Shown piece by piece: positions 16,590 through 26,979 of a stretch of DNA of 64,000 nt. Numbering within the stretch: position 1 is the stretch's first letter; each line of letters starts with the position of its first letter. Made by a program: the position numbers and the translations under genes. The notes below the pieces were generated by a model, which worked only from the letters and a program-made list of their open reading frames with translations, made no database searches and was not told where the DNA came from. This stretch comes from Legionella fallonii LLAP-10 (lineage in GTDB: Bacteria > Pseudomonadota > Gammaproteobacteria > Legionellales > Legionellaceae), in assembly GCF_000953135.1 (NCBI RefSeq), contig NZ_LN614827.1, positions 1,889,001-1,953,000 on the forward strand. Direction: 5' to 3'.

Positions 16590-18077
16590 ATGTCTAAATT
16601 TCAAATCATGCACAGTAAAGGCCAATATATTAATGGCTTATGGATAAAGGGAACAGGAAATACCCTTGAATCCATTAATCCAGCCAATGGAACACTTCTT
16701 TGGCAAGGAAATATTGCTACTGATAATGAAGTTGCTATGGCTTGTATATCAGCACACCAAGCGCTAACAGTATGGTCAATATTAGATTTTGAGCAGAGAG
16801 CTCAATACACCAAGTCTTTTGCCCAACAAGTAGAAAAAAATCGTGATCAATTAGCTCGATTAATTTCTATGGAAACGGGAAAGCCTTTATGGGAATCGCA
16901 AACTGAAGTAACAGCTGTTATTGGGAAAATTGGTTTATCCATACAAGCTTATGCCGAAAGGACTTTGCCTAAAGAATCTACTACCCCAGAAGCAAATGCA
17001 TGTCTTCGCTTTAAACCTCAAGGTGTTGTTGCAGTATTAGGTGCGTTTAATTTCCCAGCCCATTTAAGTAATGGACATATAGTCCCTGCACTGCTTGCTG
17101 GTAACACCATTTTATATAAACCTAGTGAACAAACCCCTGCTGTAGCTGAGTTTATTATGCAATGCTGGCATGATAGTGGTATCCCTGAGGGAGTTATCAA
17201 CTGCATACAAGGCGATGCGTCCTGTGGAACTGCTCTATTATCTCAGGACATTCAAGGAGTTTATTTTACAGGAAGCTATCCAACGGGATTGCGAATCCAT
17301 CAACAATTTAGTCAAAGACCAGAAGTCATTCTTGCGTTGGAAATGGGAGGAAATAATCCGCTAGTTATTGATGAGATAAGTGACATTAATGCGGCAGTAT
17401 ATCACACAATCCTTTCAACGCTTATCACATCGGGCCAACGTTGTACCTGTGCCCGACGAGTCATTATTCCTAATACGCATCTTGGTGATGAGTTTCTACA
17501 ACGCTTTATAAAAGCATGTACTCAAATAAAAGTAAGTCCTTTTGATGTTGAGCCCCAGCCTTTTATGGGACCTGTAATCAGTCATGTGCAAGCATTAAGG
17601 CATTTGCATGCTCAAAAAAAACTAATTTCATTAGGTGGAGAGTCACTTCTTTCCATGAAACTGCTCACTGAATACACAGGGCTTTTATCTCCAGGAATTA
17701 TTGATATGACTTCCGTTACAAATCCTCCTGATGAAGAAATTTTTGCGCCCTTTGTTCAGGTTTATCGCTACGATCATTTTGACGATGCCATTCGGCTGGC
17801 AAATCAAACACGCTACGGATTATCTGCTGGCTTATTAAGCGATAAAGAGCAACACTATCATCAATTTTATCGATCGATACGTGCAGGATTAATTAATTGG
17901 AATAGACCCACTACTGGCGCCGCAAGCAATCTTCCTTTCGGCGGAGTTGGTCTAAGTGGCAATCACAGGCCGAGTGCTTTTTTCGCAGCAGATTATTGTG
18001 CTTATCCTGTTGCAAGTATGGAGCAACCTCTTTTATCCACACCAGCACAACTGCTACCTGGCGTAACGTTAGAATAA
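16590..18077 (+). CDS. astD: Succinylglutamate semialdehyde dehydrogenase
   Basis: 495 residues. NAD-dependent aldehyde dehydrogenase oxidising N-succinylglutamate 5-semialdehyde to N-succinylglutamate. Motifs: [20 protein letters not shown] (cofactor and Asn), [26 protein letters not shown] with the general-base Glu, and [10 protein letters not shown] with the nucleophilic Cys. The [16 protein letters not shown] wording is typical of AstD. It begins 9 bases after astA with a GAGG site overlapping the astA stop. Confidence 0.95.
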   Translation: MSKFQIMHSKGQYINGLWIKGTGNTLESINPANGTLLWQGNIATDNEVAMACISAHQALTVWSILDFEQRAQYTKSFAQQVEKNRDQLARLISMETGKPLWESQTEVTAVIGKIGLSIQAYAERTLPKESTTPEANACLRFKPQGVVAVLGAFNFPAHLSNGHIVPALLAGNTILYKPSEQTPAVAEFIMQCWHDSGIPEGVINCIQGDASCGTALLSQDIQGVYFTGSYPTGLRIHQQFSQRPEVILALEMGGNNPLVIDEISDINAAVYHTILSTLITSGQRCTCARRVIIPNTHLGDEFLQRFIKACTQIKVSPFDVEPQPFMGPVISHVQALRHLHAQKKLISLGGESLLSMKLLTEYTGLLSPGIIDMTSVTNPPDEEIFAPFVQVYRYDHFDDAIRLANQTRYGLSAGLLSDKEQHYHQFYRSIRAGLINWNRPTTGAASNLPFGGVGLSGNHRPSAFFAADYCAYPVASMEQPLLSTPAQLLPGVTLE

Positions 18078-18111
18078 TTATAGAGAGTCTATTGTCTTTG
18101 AGGATAATATA

Positions 18112-19470
18112 ATGAATGTTTTTGAACTAAATATGGATGGTTTAGTAGGCTCAACCCATCATTATGCCGGCCTTTCTTCTGGAAATGTTGCTTCCACAAC
18201 TAATGCATTAAGTTTCTCAAATCCTCAAGCAGCAGCAAGACAAGGTGTAGAAAAGATGCGCCATTTGCATTCTATGGGGCTGAAGCAAGGCATATTACCT
18301 CCACACCAGCGACCTAATCTCCATTTACTCTACCAACTGGGTTTTAAAGGGACTCCAACAGAACAGATAAATAAAGCCTATAAAACTGCTCCAGAACTAC
18401 TTAGCGCCTGCTATTCTGCTTCAAGCATGTGGACTGCGAATGCAGCAACCATCTCTGCCAGCGCAGATACTGTTGATAAGAAAGTCCATTTTACTGCAGC
18501 GAATTTGGTGAGTAATCTACATCGCTATCAAGAATCTGTTTTTTCTGAACAACTACTACGCTCTATTTTTTCTAATGAAGATTATTTTACGCACCACGCT
18601 GCTTTACCTAAATCAATGATCACTAGTGATGAAGGAGCCGCCAATCACAATCGTTTATGTCAAAGTCATGCTCATCAAGGAATCAATTTATTTGTTTATG
18701 GAAAAAAAGCATTAAGAACGGCTCATCCCTATCCCGAACCCCAAATATACCCAGCAAGACAAACTAAAGAGGCTTCTGAGGCAATAGCTCGAAATCATCG
18801 ACTCAATCCAGAGCAAGTAATTTTTGCCTGTCAAAATCCTGATGCAATTGATCAAGGAGTGTTTCATAATGATGTTATTTCCGTCGCTAATGAATCAGTA
18901 TTCCTCGTACATGCCGAAGCATTTCTTAATCAAAAAGAAATTCTAAATACCCTAAGAGAAAAAGCGCAATTTCCTTTAACTATAATCGAACTGTCTAAAG
19001 AGCACTTGACTATTAAAGATGCAGTTGATACTTACTTATTTAACTCTCAGCTCATTACTTTGCCCAATCACAAAGGCATGATTTTGATCGCTCCATCTGA
19101 ATGTCAAAATAATCTTAAGGTAAAAACCTGTATAGAAATACTTGTAGCAGATCACAGTAATCCTATTAATGAAGTACATTACCTTGATTTAAAACAAAGC
19201 ATGCGTAATGGCGGTGGTCCAGCATGTCTGAGATCGCGTGTTCCTTTAAATGAAAAAGAGCTGTCAGCCATGCATCAAGGTGTTTTAGTGGATGATCACC
19301 TTTTAGATCGCATAGACCAATGGATTTTAAAACACTACCGCAGCAAATTACATGTTAGTGATCTGGCTGATCCGTCGTTAATAAATGAAAGTTTACAAGC
19401 TCTTGACGAATTAACCCAGATACTTAAATTAGGTTCTATTTATCCATTTCAAAATGAGTTGACTCAATAG
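18112..19470 (+). CDS. astB: N-succinylarginine dihydrolase
   Basis: 452 residues, typical length about 445. It hydrolyses succinylarginine to succinylornithine, CO2 and two ammonia, second step of the pathway; amidinotransferase/deiminase fold. Start [23 protein letters not shown] is the signature N-terminus; [44 protein letters not shown] and [17 protein letters not shown] contain the catalytic His and Cys. AGGAT precedes ATG 18112. AstC, the aminotransferase for succinylornithine, is absent from the window; ArgD is a usual substitute. Confidence 0.95.
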   Translation: MNVFELNMDGLVGSTHHYAGLSSGNVASTTNALSFSNPQAAARQGVEKMRHLHSMGLKQGILPPHQRPNLHLLYQLGFKGTPTEQINKAYKTAPELLSACYSASSMWTANAATISASADTVDKKVHFTAANLVSNLHRYQESVFSEQLLRSIFSNEDYFTHHAALPKSMITSDEGAANHNRLCQSHAHQGINLFVYGKKALRTAHPYPEPQIYPARQTKEASEAIARNHRLNPEQVIFACQNPDAIDQGVFHNDVISVANESVFLVHAEAFLNQKEILNTLREKAQFPLTIIELSKEHLTIKDAVDTYLFNSQLITLPNHKGMILIAPSECQNNLKVKTCIEILVADHSNPINEVHYLDLKQSMRNGGGPACLRSRVPLNEKELSAMHQGVLVDDHLLDRIDQWILKHYRSKLHVSDLADPSLINESLQALDELTQILKLGSIYPFQNELTQ

Positions 19471-20199
19471 ATGAGATGGAGAACTAAATTTGGTAGATGT
19501 ATTTATGTCTCCCCATCAGGATACAAAGTCTACCAAAATTTTTTTTATCGATGGTTAACTTTAGGTAGTACCGCTCTACAAACGGTAATTTGGAGGCCTA
19601 ATCCGAAAAAACCTGTTCTATACTATATCCCTGTTCTGACATTAATGGCACGTAAATTTCCTGGTACTGGTTGTTTACTAGGCTTAGGAGGCGCCAGTGT
19701 TCCCCGATTGCTTAACTCAGAAAATCCGGGGCACCACATTGTCGTGGTTGATAATAGTGAAGAGGTTATCGATATTGCCAAACAGTTTTTTATGCTAGAT
19801 AGCATCCCTGACATTACTTTAGTTCAGCAAAATGCAAACGATTACGTACGGGAATGCACAGCCCAATATAAACATTTAATTATTGATTTGTATGACGCCA
19901 ATAATTTTCCCGCTGAATGCAATCACGAAGAATTTTTTATTCATGCCCAAAATAGACTGACTCCTGATGGCTTTCTAGCGATTAATTTAGCAAACTATAA
20001 GGAGCAATGGCCTATTTATCAGCTCATTAAAAAGCATTTTAAAAATACTATTGTTATTCCCGTTAAAAAAAGTGCAAATGTAGTGATTATTGCTTCCACC
20101 CATGGAAGTCATGAGTTCTTTATGAATGAAATAAAGTCCTGTCATCGATTTAAAAAGATTGTCTGGATGGATTCCTGGGGGTTCGTTGGGAAATATTAA
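19471..20199 (+). CDS. Spermidine-synthase-like methyltransferase-fold protein
   Basis: 242 residues with a Rossmann core of the spermidine/spermine synthase family: LLGLGGASVPRLL, the acidic strand end IVVVDNSEEVIDIAKQFF, NANDYV, LIIDLYDANNFPAE, and a late FLAINLA. In true aminopropyltransferases the first loop is GGGDG with an Asp, and the catalytic Asp lies in the DxxDP loop; here these are GGASV and DLYDAN, so the substrate is doubtful. The short N-terminal domain is also atypical. ATG follows the astB stop directly, with no gap, so it is co-translated with arginine catabolism genes. Confidence 0.65.
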   Translation: MRWRTKFGRCIYVSPSGYKVYQNFFYRWLTLGSTALQTVIWRPNPKKPVLYYIPVLTLMARKFPGTGCLLGLGGASVPRLLNSENPGHHIVVVDNSEEVIDIAKQFFMLDSIPDITLVQQNANDYVRECTAQYKHLIIDLYDANNFPAECNHEEFFIHAQNRLTPDGFLAINLANYKEQWPIYQLIKKHFKNTIVIPVKKSANVVIIASTHGSHEFFMNEIKSCHRFKKIVWMDSWGFVGKY

Positions 20200-20205
20200 A
20201 AGATA

Positions 20206-20232
20206 GTAGGTTGGGCGCGTGACCCAACTTAC
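20206..20232. terminator. Bidirectional hairpin between convergent operons
   Basis: GTAGGTTGGG and CCCAACTTAC pair (one mismatch) between the convergent ends of the ast operon and frr. It is also a member of the AGGTTGGG palindrome family found elsewhere in the window. Confidence 0.5.
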
Positions 20233-20267
20233 AATTATTTATGGCAATAAGATCTACAGAAAAAAAC

Positions 20268-20825
20268 TTATATTTCCATTAAATCTTTTTCTTTTTCTAC
20301 AAGTATTGCATCTATTTCTGCAATGTACTTGTCTGTTAGTTTTTGAATAACTTCTACCGCACGGCGCTCATCATCTTCAGAAATTGCTTTTTCTTTAACA
20401 AGATCTTTTAGCTGACTATTTGCATCTCTTCGAATGTTACGAATGGATACACGTCCTTGCTCTCCTTCATTACGAACTACTTTGATTAGCTCCTTTCTTC
20501 GTTCTTCAGTTAAAGGAGGCATAGGTACTCTAATTGCACTACCTGCAGTTGCTGGATTTAGACCTAAACCAGAGTTCAAAATTGCTTTCTCTACTGCAGC
20601 CACCATTGCTTTTTCCCATGGAGTTACTAAAATAGTCCGTGAATCACTGGCAGTGATATTGGCAACTTGGTTCAATGGAGTTGAATTTCCATAATAATCA
20701 ACCTGTACATGATCTAATAGACCAACATTGGCTCTACCGGTACGAATTTTAGTCATATCAGTATGCAATGCTTCAATGGTTTTTTTCATGCGCTTTTCAG
20801 AATCTTGCTTAATCTCATTGATCAT
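20268..20825 (-). CDS. frr: Ribosome recycling factor
   Basis: 185 residues when started at ATG 20825, exactly the usual length; an earlier TTG would add five residues. It splits post-termination ribosomes together with EF-G. Hallmarks: [40 protein letters not shown], the [12 protein letters not shown] stretch and [37 protein letters not shown]. The start overlaps the pyrH stop by 11 bases. Last gene of the rpsB-tsf-pyrH-frr operon, the order found in most proteobacteria. Confidence 0.97.
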   Translation of the reverse strand: MINEIKQDSEKRMKKTIEALHTDMTKIRTGRANVGLLDHVQVDYYGNSTPLNQVANITASDSRTILVTPWEKAMVAAVEKAILNSGLGLNPATAGSAIRVPMPPLTEERRKELIKVVRNEGEQGRVSIRNIRRDANSQLKDLVKEKAISEDDERRAVEVIQKLTDKYIAEIDAILVEKEKDLMEI

Positions 20826-21558
20826 GATTTGCTCCGACAATAGTTCCTACTCGTTCTCCAAGTACAATCCGTTTTAAAGCCTTGGGGGCAGCCATATCAA
20901 AAACTTGTAGTGGCATGCCTTGATCTTGGCACAAACAAATTGCAGTAGAGTCCATTACCTCTAATCCCTTGGTGAGCACTTCTTTATAAGTTAAATAATC
21001 ATAACGAATTGCGTCAGGATTCTTCATGGGATCATCAGAATACACGCCATCAACTTTTGTTGCTTTTAAAACAACATCAGCGCCTATTTCTATAGCTCTC
21101 AGGCAAGCAGCAGTATCCGTAGTAAAAAAAGGATTGCCAGTCCCTGCAGCAAAAAGTACCACATGGCCAGTACGTAAATGAGTAATTGCTTTTCTTCTAT
21201 GATAAGAATCAACAACCCCTAACATAGGAATAGCTGACATAATACGGGCTGGAAGATCAATACGCTCTAAAGCATCTCTCATCGCAAGAGCATTCATCAC
21301 TGTTGCCAACATACCCATGTGATCACCTGTAACTCGGCCTAACCCAGCCTTTGACAAAGCCTTGCCACGAAATAAATTACCACCACCGAGAACTAGACCA
21401 ACTTCCACTCCCATGCTAATTAATTCAGCAATCTCGCAGGCCAGAGTATCTAGCACTGCGGGATCAATACCAAATTGTGAATTACCCATTAGGGCTTCGC
21501 CACTAAATTTAAGAAGTATCCGTTTATATTTTAATTGGGGATGACTGTCATTCATCAT
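20815..21558 (-). CDS. pyrH: UMP kinase
   Basis: 247 residues. Amino-acid-kinase-fold enzyme phosphorylating UMP to UDP, regulated by GTP and UTP. Motifs: [67 protein letters not shown] and VDGVYSDDP. Two tandem ATGs (21558, 21555) overlap the tsf stop, consistent with coupled translation. Confidence 0.97.
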   Translation of the reverse strand: MMNDSHPQLKYKRILLKFSGEALMGNSQFGIDPAVLDTLACEIAELISMGVEVGLVLGGGNLFRGKALSKAGLGRVTGDHMGMLATVMNALAMRDALERIDLPARIMSAIPMLGVVDSYHRRKAITHLRTGHVVLFAAGTGNPFFTTDTAACLRAIEIGADVVLKATKVDGVYSDDPMKNPDAIRYDYLTYKEVLTKGLEVMDSTAICLCQDQGMPLQVFDMAAPKALKRIVLGERVGTIVGANHDQ

Positions 21559-22436
21559 TTACGAACCTGAGCCATCACTTCTTCAACAAAGTTGTCTTCT
21601 TTTTTCTCAATGCCTTCACCTACTTCATAACGAACAAATGAAGTAACTTCAGCATTTTTCTCTTTTAAAAGTTGACCAACTTTGATGTTAGGATCTTTAA
21701 CATAAGGTTGTCCTAATAAGCTCACTTCATCAATAAATTTATTGATTCGGCCTTCAATCATCTTGTCGATAATTTCTTGTGGCTTGCCACTTTCTTTAGC
21801 TTGAGCAGTGAAAATATCACGCTCATTTTCAATTGCATCAGCCGGTACTTGATCACGACTAACAACCACTGGTTTGCTTGCAGCGATGTGCATTGCTATA
21901 TCTTTAGCCAGATCTTCATCGCCATTTTTTAAGCCAACCATTACACCGATACGAGAACCATGTAAGTAATAACCTATTACTCCACCCTCAGTATGCATTC
22001 TCTCTATGCGGCGTAGTTTAATATTTTCACCAATCTTAGCAACTAGCTGTTGTCTTGCTTGCTCAACAGAAGTACCAGCAGACAATATTTGATTTGATAA
22101 AGCAGTAATGTCGGTTACAGAAGTATTCAATGCAACTTGAGCTACTTTATTAGCAAAATCAGTAAAGTTCTCATCACGAGCAACGAAATCAGTTTCACTG
22201 TTGATTTCAATCATAACAGCAGTATGTCCGTCGGTAGAACGAGCAATCACGATAATTCCTTCGGCAGCAACTCGATCGGCTTTTTTATCGGCTTTTGCCT
22301 GACCAGCCTTACGCATTTCAGTAATCGCTGCTTCGATGTCTCCGTCAGTTGCTATAAGAAATTTTTTACACTCCATCATGCCTGCGCCTGTGCGCTCACG
22401 AAGTTGCATTACTAATCCAGCACTAATTGTTGCCAT
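21555..22436 (-). CDS. tsf: Translation elongation factor Ts
   Basis: 293 residues; nucleotide exchange factor of EF-Tu. The UBA-like start [19 protein letters not shown] (about 9-27) contacts EF-Tu; the core includes [18 protein letters not shown]-terminal [20 protein letters not shown] is typical. It follows rpsB after a 67-base gap holding a terminator-like hairpin. Confidence 0.97.
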   Translation of the reverse strand: MATISAGLVMQLRERTGAGMMECKKFLIATDGDIEAAITEMRKAGQAKADKKADRVAAEGIIVIARSTDGHTAVMIEINSETDFVARDENFTDFANKVAQVALNTSVTDITALSNQILSAGTSVEQARQQLVAKIGENIKLRRIERMHTEGGVIGYYLHGSRIGVMVGLKNGDEDLAKDIAMHIAASKPVVVSRDQVPADAIENERDIFTAQAKESGKPQEIIDKMIEGRINKFIDEVSLLGQPYVKDPNIKVGQLLKEKNAEVTSFVRYEVGEGIEKKEDNFVEEVMAQVRK

Positions 22437-22459
22437 TTTTCAGTTCTCCACATAGCAAA

Positions 22460-22489
22460 AAGGGGGCTAATTAAAATTAACGCCCCCTT
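22460..22489 (-). terminator. Attenuator-like hairpin between rpsB and tsf
   Basis: Read on the minus strand, AAGGGGGC and GCCCCCTT pair around a 14-base AT loop, and T residues follow (CCCCCTTTTTG). It looks like an intrinsic terminator inside the operon, which would lower tsf-pyrH-frr expression relative to rpsB. Confidence 0.7.
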
Positions 22490-22503
22490 AATTCAAATAT
22501 CAA

Positions 22504-23253
22504 TTATTCCCCAGTTTTTTCTGCATCTTTAACTTCTACGAATTCTGAAGCAGACGACATACCACCTACAGTATTACTGTTCTTGCCATCTAAAATTGCA
22601 TCAGCGACACAGCGGACATAAATATCTACTGCTCTCATAGAGTCGTCGTTACCAGGAATAACATAATCAATGTTATCTGGGCTATTGTTTGTATCAACAA
22701 CACCAATAACGGGGATTTTTAATCGACGAGCTTCTTCAACAGCAATATGTTCAAAGCCAACGTCAACAACAAATAAAGCATCAGGCAAACCACCCATGTG
22801 CTCAATCCCACCTAAGCCGCGCTCTAATTTTTCAAGTTCACGGGTCAGCATTAACGCTTCTTTTTTGATCATGTCGTTAAACAGCCCTTTTTCTTTCATT
22901 TCTTTTAATTCCTTTAAGCGGAATATAGATTGACGGACTGTTTTATAGTTGGTCAACATACCACCTAACCAACGATGATCAACATAAGGCATACCGCAAC
23001 GTTTCGCATGTTCACGAATACTTTCTTGAGCTGCTCTTTTAGTACCAACAAATAATATTTTAGCTTTATTGGAAGCCAGTCTACCTACGTAGTTTACTAC
23101 GTCATTCAACATAGGCATCGTTTTTTCAAGATTTATAATGTGGATTTTGTTTCTTGCACCGAATATATACTCACCCATCTTTGGGTTCCAGAATCGGGTT
23201 CTATGGCCAAAATGAGCACCTGCTTCAAGCAGTTCACGCATACTTACATTCAT
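22504..23253 (-). CDS. rpsB: 30S ribosomal protein S2
   Basis: 249 residues. Starts [26 protein letters not shown], the universal S2 signature; also [35 protein letters not shown] and [25 protein letters not shown]. Head of the operon with its own promoter and leader. GGAGATTAAAA precedes the ATG. Confidence 0.98.
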   Translation of the reverse strand: MNVSMRELLEAGAHFGHRTRFWNPKMGEYIFGARNKIHIINLEKTMPMLNDVVNYVGRLASNKAKILFVGTKRAAQESIREHAKRCGMPYVDHRWLGGMLTNYKTVRQSIFRLKELKEMKEKGLFNDMIKKEALMLTRELEKLERGLGGIEHMGGLPDALFVVDVGFEHIAVEEARRLKIPVIGVVDTNNSPDNIDYVIPGNDDSMRAVDIYVRCVADAILDGKNSNTVGGMSSASEFVEVKDAEKTGE

Positions 23254-23345
23254 TTTTAATCTCCAGGGTTAAGCCTCCACATCCCCCATACGAAACCCCA
23301 AGGGACCCTATCGTATGTGACGGAACGTGTGTGTATTTTAAAAGC
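23254..23345 (-). promoter_or_regulatory. rpsB 5' leader, probable S2-responsive structure
   Basis: The leader reads CATACGATAGGGTCCC, TTGGGGTTTCGTATGGGGG and GATGTGGAGGCTTAACCC before the GGAGA ribosome site. CATACGA pairs with TCGTATG, and GGGTTTCG/CTTAACCC can pair around it. Gammaproteobacterial rpsB leaders are known to be repressed by S2; that this one responds is inferred from position and structure. Confidence 0.6.
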
Positions 23346-23351
23346 GCGATA

Positions 23352-23380
23352 TTTATAACATATTAGAGGAAATACAGCAA
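23352..23380 (-). promoter_or_regulatory. Promoter of the rpsB operon
   Basis: On the minus strand TTGCTG (23380-23375) and TATAAA (23357-23352) are separated by 17 bases, placing the start near 23345. The remaining bases up to 23558 hold no gene. Confidence 0.6.
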
Positions 23381-23558
23381 TCAAATTAAGCCAAAGAGAA
23401 TAAGCAAAAGCCTCTACTTTTTTGTTGCCTATTGCAAAAGCCATTCCATACGTAGTCTAGATGATGGCGTAGGATTGCATACATAAAATGTACTATTAGC
23501 ATTTAAGGTACACCGACGTACTGTAGAATAATCAGCAGCAATCCAAACTATTGACCTC

Positions 23559-24326
23559 TCAAATGCGTACCGCACATAATACCGCATTGGCATAAGCATC
23601 GCCTGTATGCAAGGTATCAATAAGTTGCTCCGTCTTTCTATCGAAACGCCCCTGACCTAAATAAAAAAAGCGATAACCACATTCTAAAGGCGCTTTACCA
23701 AAAACATTAGCTAATTGAATGCCGGCCCCCACAGTGACACTAAACGTTGTTGTAGTACGTCCTGCAAACGCATTGTCAGGAATAGTGATACCGCCATCTA
23801 AAGAACTTTCAGCAAATCCTTCAGTATGCATCCAATTAGGACCAATACCTACATCCACTGTTAGCGCAGACTGTTTTTCGGGTAAAGGAATGATAGATTT
23901 CGCAACGAGATAGACTGGATAATTTGTTGTATCATATCTATAAGACAAATTCGTAAATAAACTCTCTTGAACCACATCGCCTGCAACATAGGCCTTAGGA
24001 AGATAAAAACCATTGAGGCCATAACTTAAATGAAAACGCTCGAAACGTTGGCTGTCGATGTAATAGCCTAGACCCACAACACCATTAGAACCATTATGTT
24101 GCGTTACGGTAAAGTCATCTCCGATTAATCCTTCAATATTGATGTGCTGGGTCTTTCCTTGGTTGCTCCAATAACCACCTGCTTGAGCAAGTACATGCCC
24201 CTGTTTTAGCACAGAGAAAATTGAGGTTAAATGCGCGCTTTGAGAACTAGTAGTGATTAGCTGGTTAGAATAAGCAAGACCCGTAGTCAAGGCCAATGCA
24301 CCACATAATAGATTTTTTTTCATCAA
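23559..24326 (-). CDS. Outer-membrane beta-barrel protein
   Basis: 255 residues (253 from the second ATG, 24320-24323). N-terminal signal peptide MKKNLLCGALALTTGLAYSN. The mature part shows alternating hydrophobic strands with Gly/aromatic turns (GLGYYIDS, GVGIGPNWMHTEG, VTVGAGIQLANVFG) and ends in a strand finishing AVLCAVRI, as in small OmpA- or OprF-like porin barrels. No peptidoglycan-binding domain. Ligand and role unknown. Monocistronic; upstream of rpsB on the same strand. Confidence 0.75.
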   Translation of the reverse strand: MMKKNLLCGALALTTGLAYSNQLITTSSQSAHLTSIFSVLKQGHVLAQAGGYWSNQGKTQHINIEGLIGDDFTVTQHNGSNGVVGLGYYIDSQRFERFHLSYGLNGFYLPKAYVAGDVVQESLFTNLSYRYDTTNYPVYLVAKSIIPLPEKQSALTVDVGIGPNWMHTEGFAESSLDGGITIPDNAFAGRTTTTFSVTVGAGIQLANVFGKAPLECGYRFFYLGQGRFDRKTEQLIDTLHTGDAYANAVLCAVRI

Positions 24327-24570
24327 CTATCCTTGTTAAACAATAATTAATTTTTATTTTGCTCATTATTAGCAAATAAATCAGAAGCATACAAGAATTG
24401 AGAGCATTATCATTAAACGTTTTCCCACACCCCATGAACCAGCCGCGGGACGAAGAAATAAAGCGAAATAGTCTTAACCTAGAAACTATTGGTTCAAATT
24501 GTAGTGCTGGAGTTATTGGCAGGGAAATAATCCCCTTCTAGAATCGCAACACATTCGACTTCGTTGCTAA

Positions 24571-24840
24571 CTTGCAGTTTATAACGAGTCGGGGAAAATG
24601 CACCTACATCAGCTTCATTTGCACACAAATCTCTACCAAAAATGGATAAAAACCTACTCCAGCACCGATTTTATTAGGGTAACGCAACACTTATCCAATA
24701 CAATAAACACACTTGGAAATAAATCAACGCCAGTAATACAGGTAAAAATGAGGCAAATTTTTACCTCTGCGGTGCAGCACAAATTAGATTTTTTTGACGA
24801 AGTATATAGTTTAGATAACAAGCAACAGTTAATAGCCTAA
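24571..24840 (+). pseudogene. C-terminal remnant of a TenA-type (thiaminase II fold) gene
   Basis: The frame is open from 24571 with an ATG at 24598 giving 80 residues. YQKWIKTYSSTDFIRVTQH and MRQIFTSAVQHKLDFFDEVYS match the layout of the last third of TenA proteins (W-I-x-x-Y-S-S-x-x-F, then L/M-x-x-I-F-x-x-A-x-x-x-E-x-x-F-W-D-x-A-Y), but FW is FF and the catalytic Glu is not kept. Full TenA is about 220 residues; a fragment CWSYWQGNN in another frame near 24503 may be debris of its middle part. Probably a decayed gene; a short expressed protein cannot be excluded. Confidence 0.45.
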
Positions 24841-24943
24841 GAATTAAAATTAATACTGCTTTTTGGGATTATTAATTGTAAAGTGATATCCGCCGCATAA
24901 TGGTTTTTAATTTGAGTTTTAATTTAGAATAAGGAAATAAATC

Positions 24944-25450
24944 ATGGCATTATCAATGTACCAAGCTACTATTCCTGCGTTTATCCGTATGTTAAATAAC
25001 TTGTCTGCTATTCTCATTAAAGCATCACATCATGCTGAAGCAAAAAAAATTGATCCGGCTGTATTTATTAATGCACGTCTAGCTCCTGATATGTTTGCAC
25101 TTGCTCGTCAAGTACAAATTGCTACAGATACTGCTAAAGGATGTGGCGCACGTTTGGCTGATGTGGAGATACCCTCTTACGCAGATACAGAAACCTCTTT
25201 CGCTGAATTGCATGAACGAATTGCTAAAACAGTGCAATTCTTAAAAAGTATTCCAGAGGAAAAACTTAATGGTAGTGAGGAACGAGAGATTACACTAAAA
25301 ATGCGCGGTAGTGAGATTCGTTTGAGCGGTCAGCAATATGTTATTAATTTTGCTCTACCCAATTTTTATTTTCATGTGACTACGGCCTATGATATTTTGC
25401 GTCACAATGGTTTAGAGATAGGTAAAATGGATTTTTTAGGAGCGGTATAG
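24944..25450 (+). CDS. DUF1993 family protein
   Basis: 168 residues. It fits the DUF1993 family: start LSMYQATIPAFIRMLNNLSAIL, then DPAVFINARLAPDMFALARQVQIATDTAKG, IPSYADTETSFAELHERI, FYFHVTTAYDILRHNGLEIGKMDFLG at the C-terminus. These proteins are predicted four-helix bundles of the DinB type with unknown function. AAGGAAA precedes ATG 24944. Monocistronic. Confidence 0.85.
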   Translation: MALSMYQATIPAFIRMLNNLSAILIKASHHAEAKKIDPAVFINARLAPDMFALARQVQIATDTAKGCGARLADVEIPSYADTETSFAELHERIAKTVQFLKSIPEEKLNGSEEREITLKMRGSEIRLSGQQYVINFALPNFYFHVTTAYDILRHNGLEIGKMDFLGAV

Positions 25451-25516
25451 TTACACTTGAAATGCAGTAAAATAAATCCGACAGATATTCTTGTTTTGTA
25501 CATCATCTAAGCCCAG

Positions 25517-25549
25517 TGATAGGTTGGGCTACGACTCAACCTACATCAT
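25517..25549. repeat. AGGTTGGG-family palindrome
   Basis: TGATAGGTTGGGCTACGACTCAACCTACATCA: GATAGGTTG and CAACCTA(C)ATC pair around a short loop. It follows the DUF1993 stop and may end that transcript. The remainder of 25550-25732 contains GTTTCGGAT repeats (see 27404). Confidence 0.5.
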
Positions 25550-25732
25550 TGGGGTACTAACTTTAATGTCCGTTTCGGATAAGAATGTCACCTACATCGA
25601 AACCGCTCGGACTGAGGAAGTGTTTTAGCACTGTCTCGAAATCTGTCCGAAGTCTCGAAAAACCTTGCTAATTTTGATGCGAGGCTTCGAGACGGAGTTA
25701 CGCTCTGGATGATGAAACAGTCACAGCATAAA

Positions 25733-26788
25733 TCAAGTATGATATTTAAACCAAACGGGCATTATTTTGTTCAAGTAAACCATGAACTTCCATAAGCCAA
25801 CTTGCATTTCAACACTCCCCAAGGGATCAGCTTTCTCTTCTGGATAGGCAATACCAAGCCCAAAAAGACCCGGCCCTATGATCCCAACATGGGGATTATA
25901 TTTTGCAGTTTCATAATCGCCAATTACCATATTTTGCCGTTTCTCAAACCCTACTGCGTAAATAACCTTATCGCATTCGGGCAAATAACGTGAAATATTA
26001 GGCTGACTTGTATTGTAGCGCACTAGATTGGCAGGCAAAACACCGTCTATATTTTCTCTCGCCCATTCGGCAGTTTGCCCTTTAAGACCTGTGTTATCAA
26101 AAAGTATCCAATCCCCCATATCTATAGCATAACGGCAGGGAGAACGATAAAAATTAATTACTTTTTTCACGCCTAGTTCCACGAGATAACGCACAATGAT
26201 AATCGCAGAATGAGAGGAACCAAACACAGCATAAGTCTCGTTTTTATTAGCCAAGTGAGTTAACTTTTCTTTATCTATAGCTATATCAAAAGGAATAACA
26301 TCAACCCCCGGGTAATTAAGGCTTGAAGGCGATGCGCCCGTTGCTAGGACTACATTTTGTGCTTCAAACGATTGAGAGTCAGAGTGTAAAGACCATACCC
26401 TATTAGATAAACTCATTGTATTAATGGTTGTTTTTTGTATTTCAACTTTTTGGGACAAGTGATCAGAAATCCACTGCAATGGCTCAACAATATATTTTAA
26501 AGTACAGGTCTTATCTACAGATAAAGTATTTAAGGTAAATTGCGCCGCAACCTCTTTATAAGAGAAGGAAGATACCGTATTTAAAAAATCATTAAAGTAT
26601 TTTACACTGGTATTACTAGATACATTACGCCAATATAAGCCTAAATCGCCTACCTTAAAATGAGGATCTATCCATAAAATATCTTTAGGAGAGATACCAT
26701 AATCTAATAACTTCCCGACAACAGCAATTCCCGCGGGCCCAGCGCCAATAATTGCCCATTGAAAAGGCTTTGTATTCTTTTGACTCAA
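25733..26788 (-). CDS. FAD/NAD(P)-binding oxidoreductase
   Basis: 351 residues. Dinucleotide fold at the N-terminus (WAIIGAGPAGIAVVGKLL), a second at about 185 (YAVFGSSHSAIIIVRYL), and the FAD loop VVLATGAS. The C-terminal GIIGPGLFGLGIAYPEEKADPLGSVEMQVG resembles flavin monooxygenase-like or lysine/ornithine-hydroxylase relatives, without a redox-active CxxC. Substrate unknown. The start is TTG 26788 with a strong GGAGGG site; no in-frame ATG lies nearby. Confidence 0.75.
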   Translation of the reverse strand: MSQKNTKPFQWAIIGAGPAGIAVVGKLLDYGISPKDILWIDPHFKVGDLGLYWRNVSSNTSVKYFNDFLNTVSSFSYKEVAAQFTLNTLSVDKTCTLKYIVEPLQWISDHLSQKVEIQKTTINTMSLSNRVWSLHSDSQSFEAQNVVLATGASPSSLNYPGVDVIPFDIAIDKEKLTHLANKNETYAVFGSSHSAIIIVRYLVELGVKKVINFYRSPCRYAIDMGDWILFDNTGLKGQTAEWARENIDGVLPANLVRYNTSQPNISRYLPECDKVIYAVGFEKRQNMVIGDYETAKYNPHVGIIGPGLFGLGIAYPEEKADPLGSVEMQVGLWKFMVYLNKIMPVWFKYHT

Positions 26789-26910
26789 ATTACCCTCCCT
26801 AAGTTATGAAAACTCAATAAAGAATTGCTACAAAAAACACCAACATAGCATTAATATTATCTTAGAGGAATTGAAACAGATTTTAAATTAAATAAAAGAA
26901 ACACTACCTC

Positions 26911-26941
26911 ATCAACTCTTTGTAAGATACAAAGAGTTGAT
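26911..26941. terminator. Perfect 14-bp hairpin, terminator-like
   Basis: ATCAACTCTTTGTA and TACAAAGAGTTGAT are exact inverse copies with a 3-base loop. TTT follows on the plus strand and a T-rich stretch on the minus strand. It follows the Gly/His-rich gene on the minus strand and probably ends its transcript. Confidence 0.65.
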
Positions 26942-26979
26942 TTTAGCTTACAACTAATTACCTCAATGGATGCTCGTAA

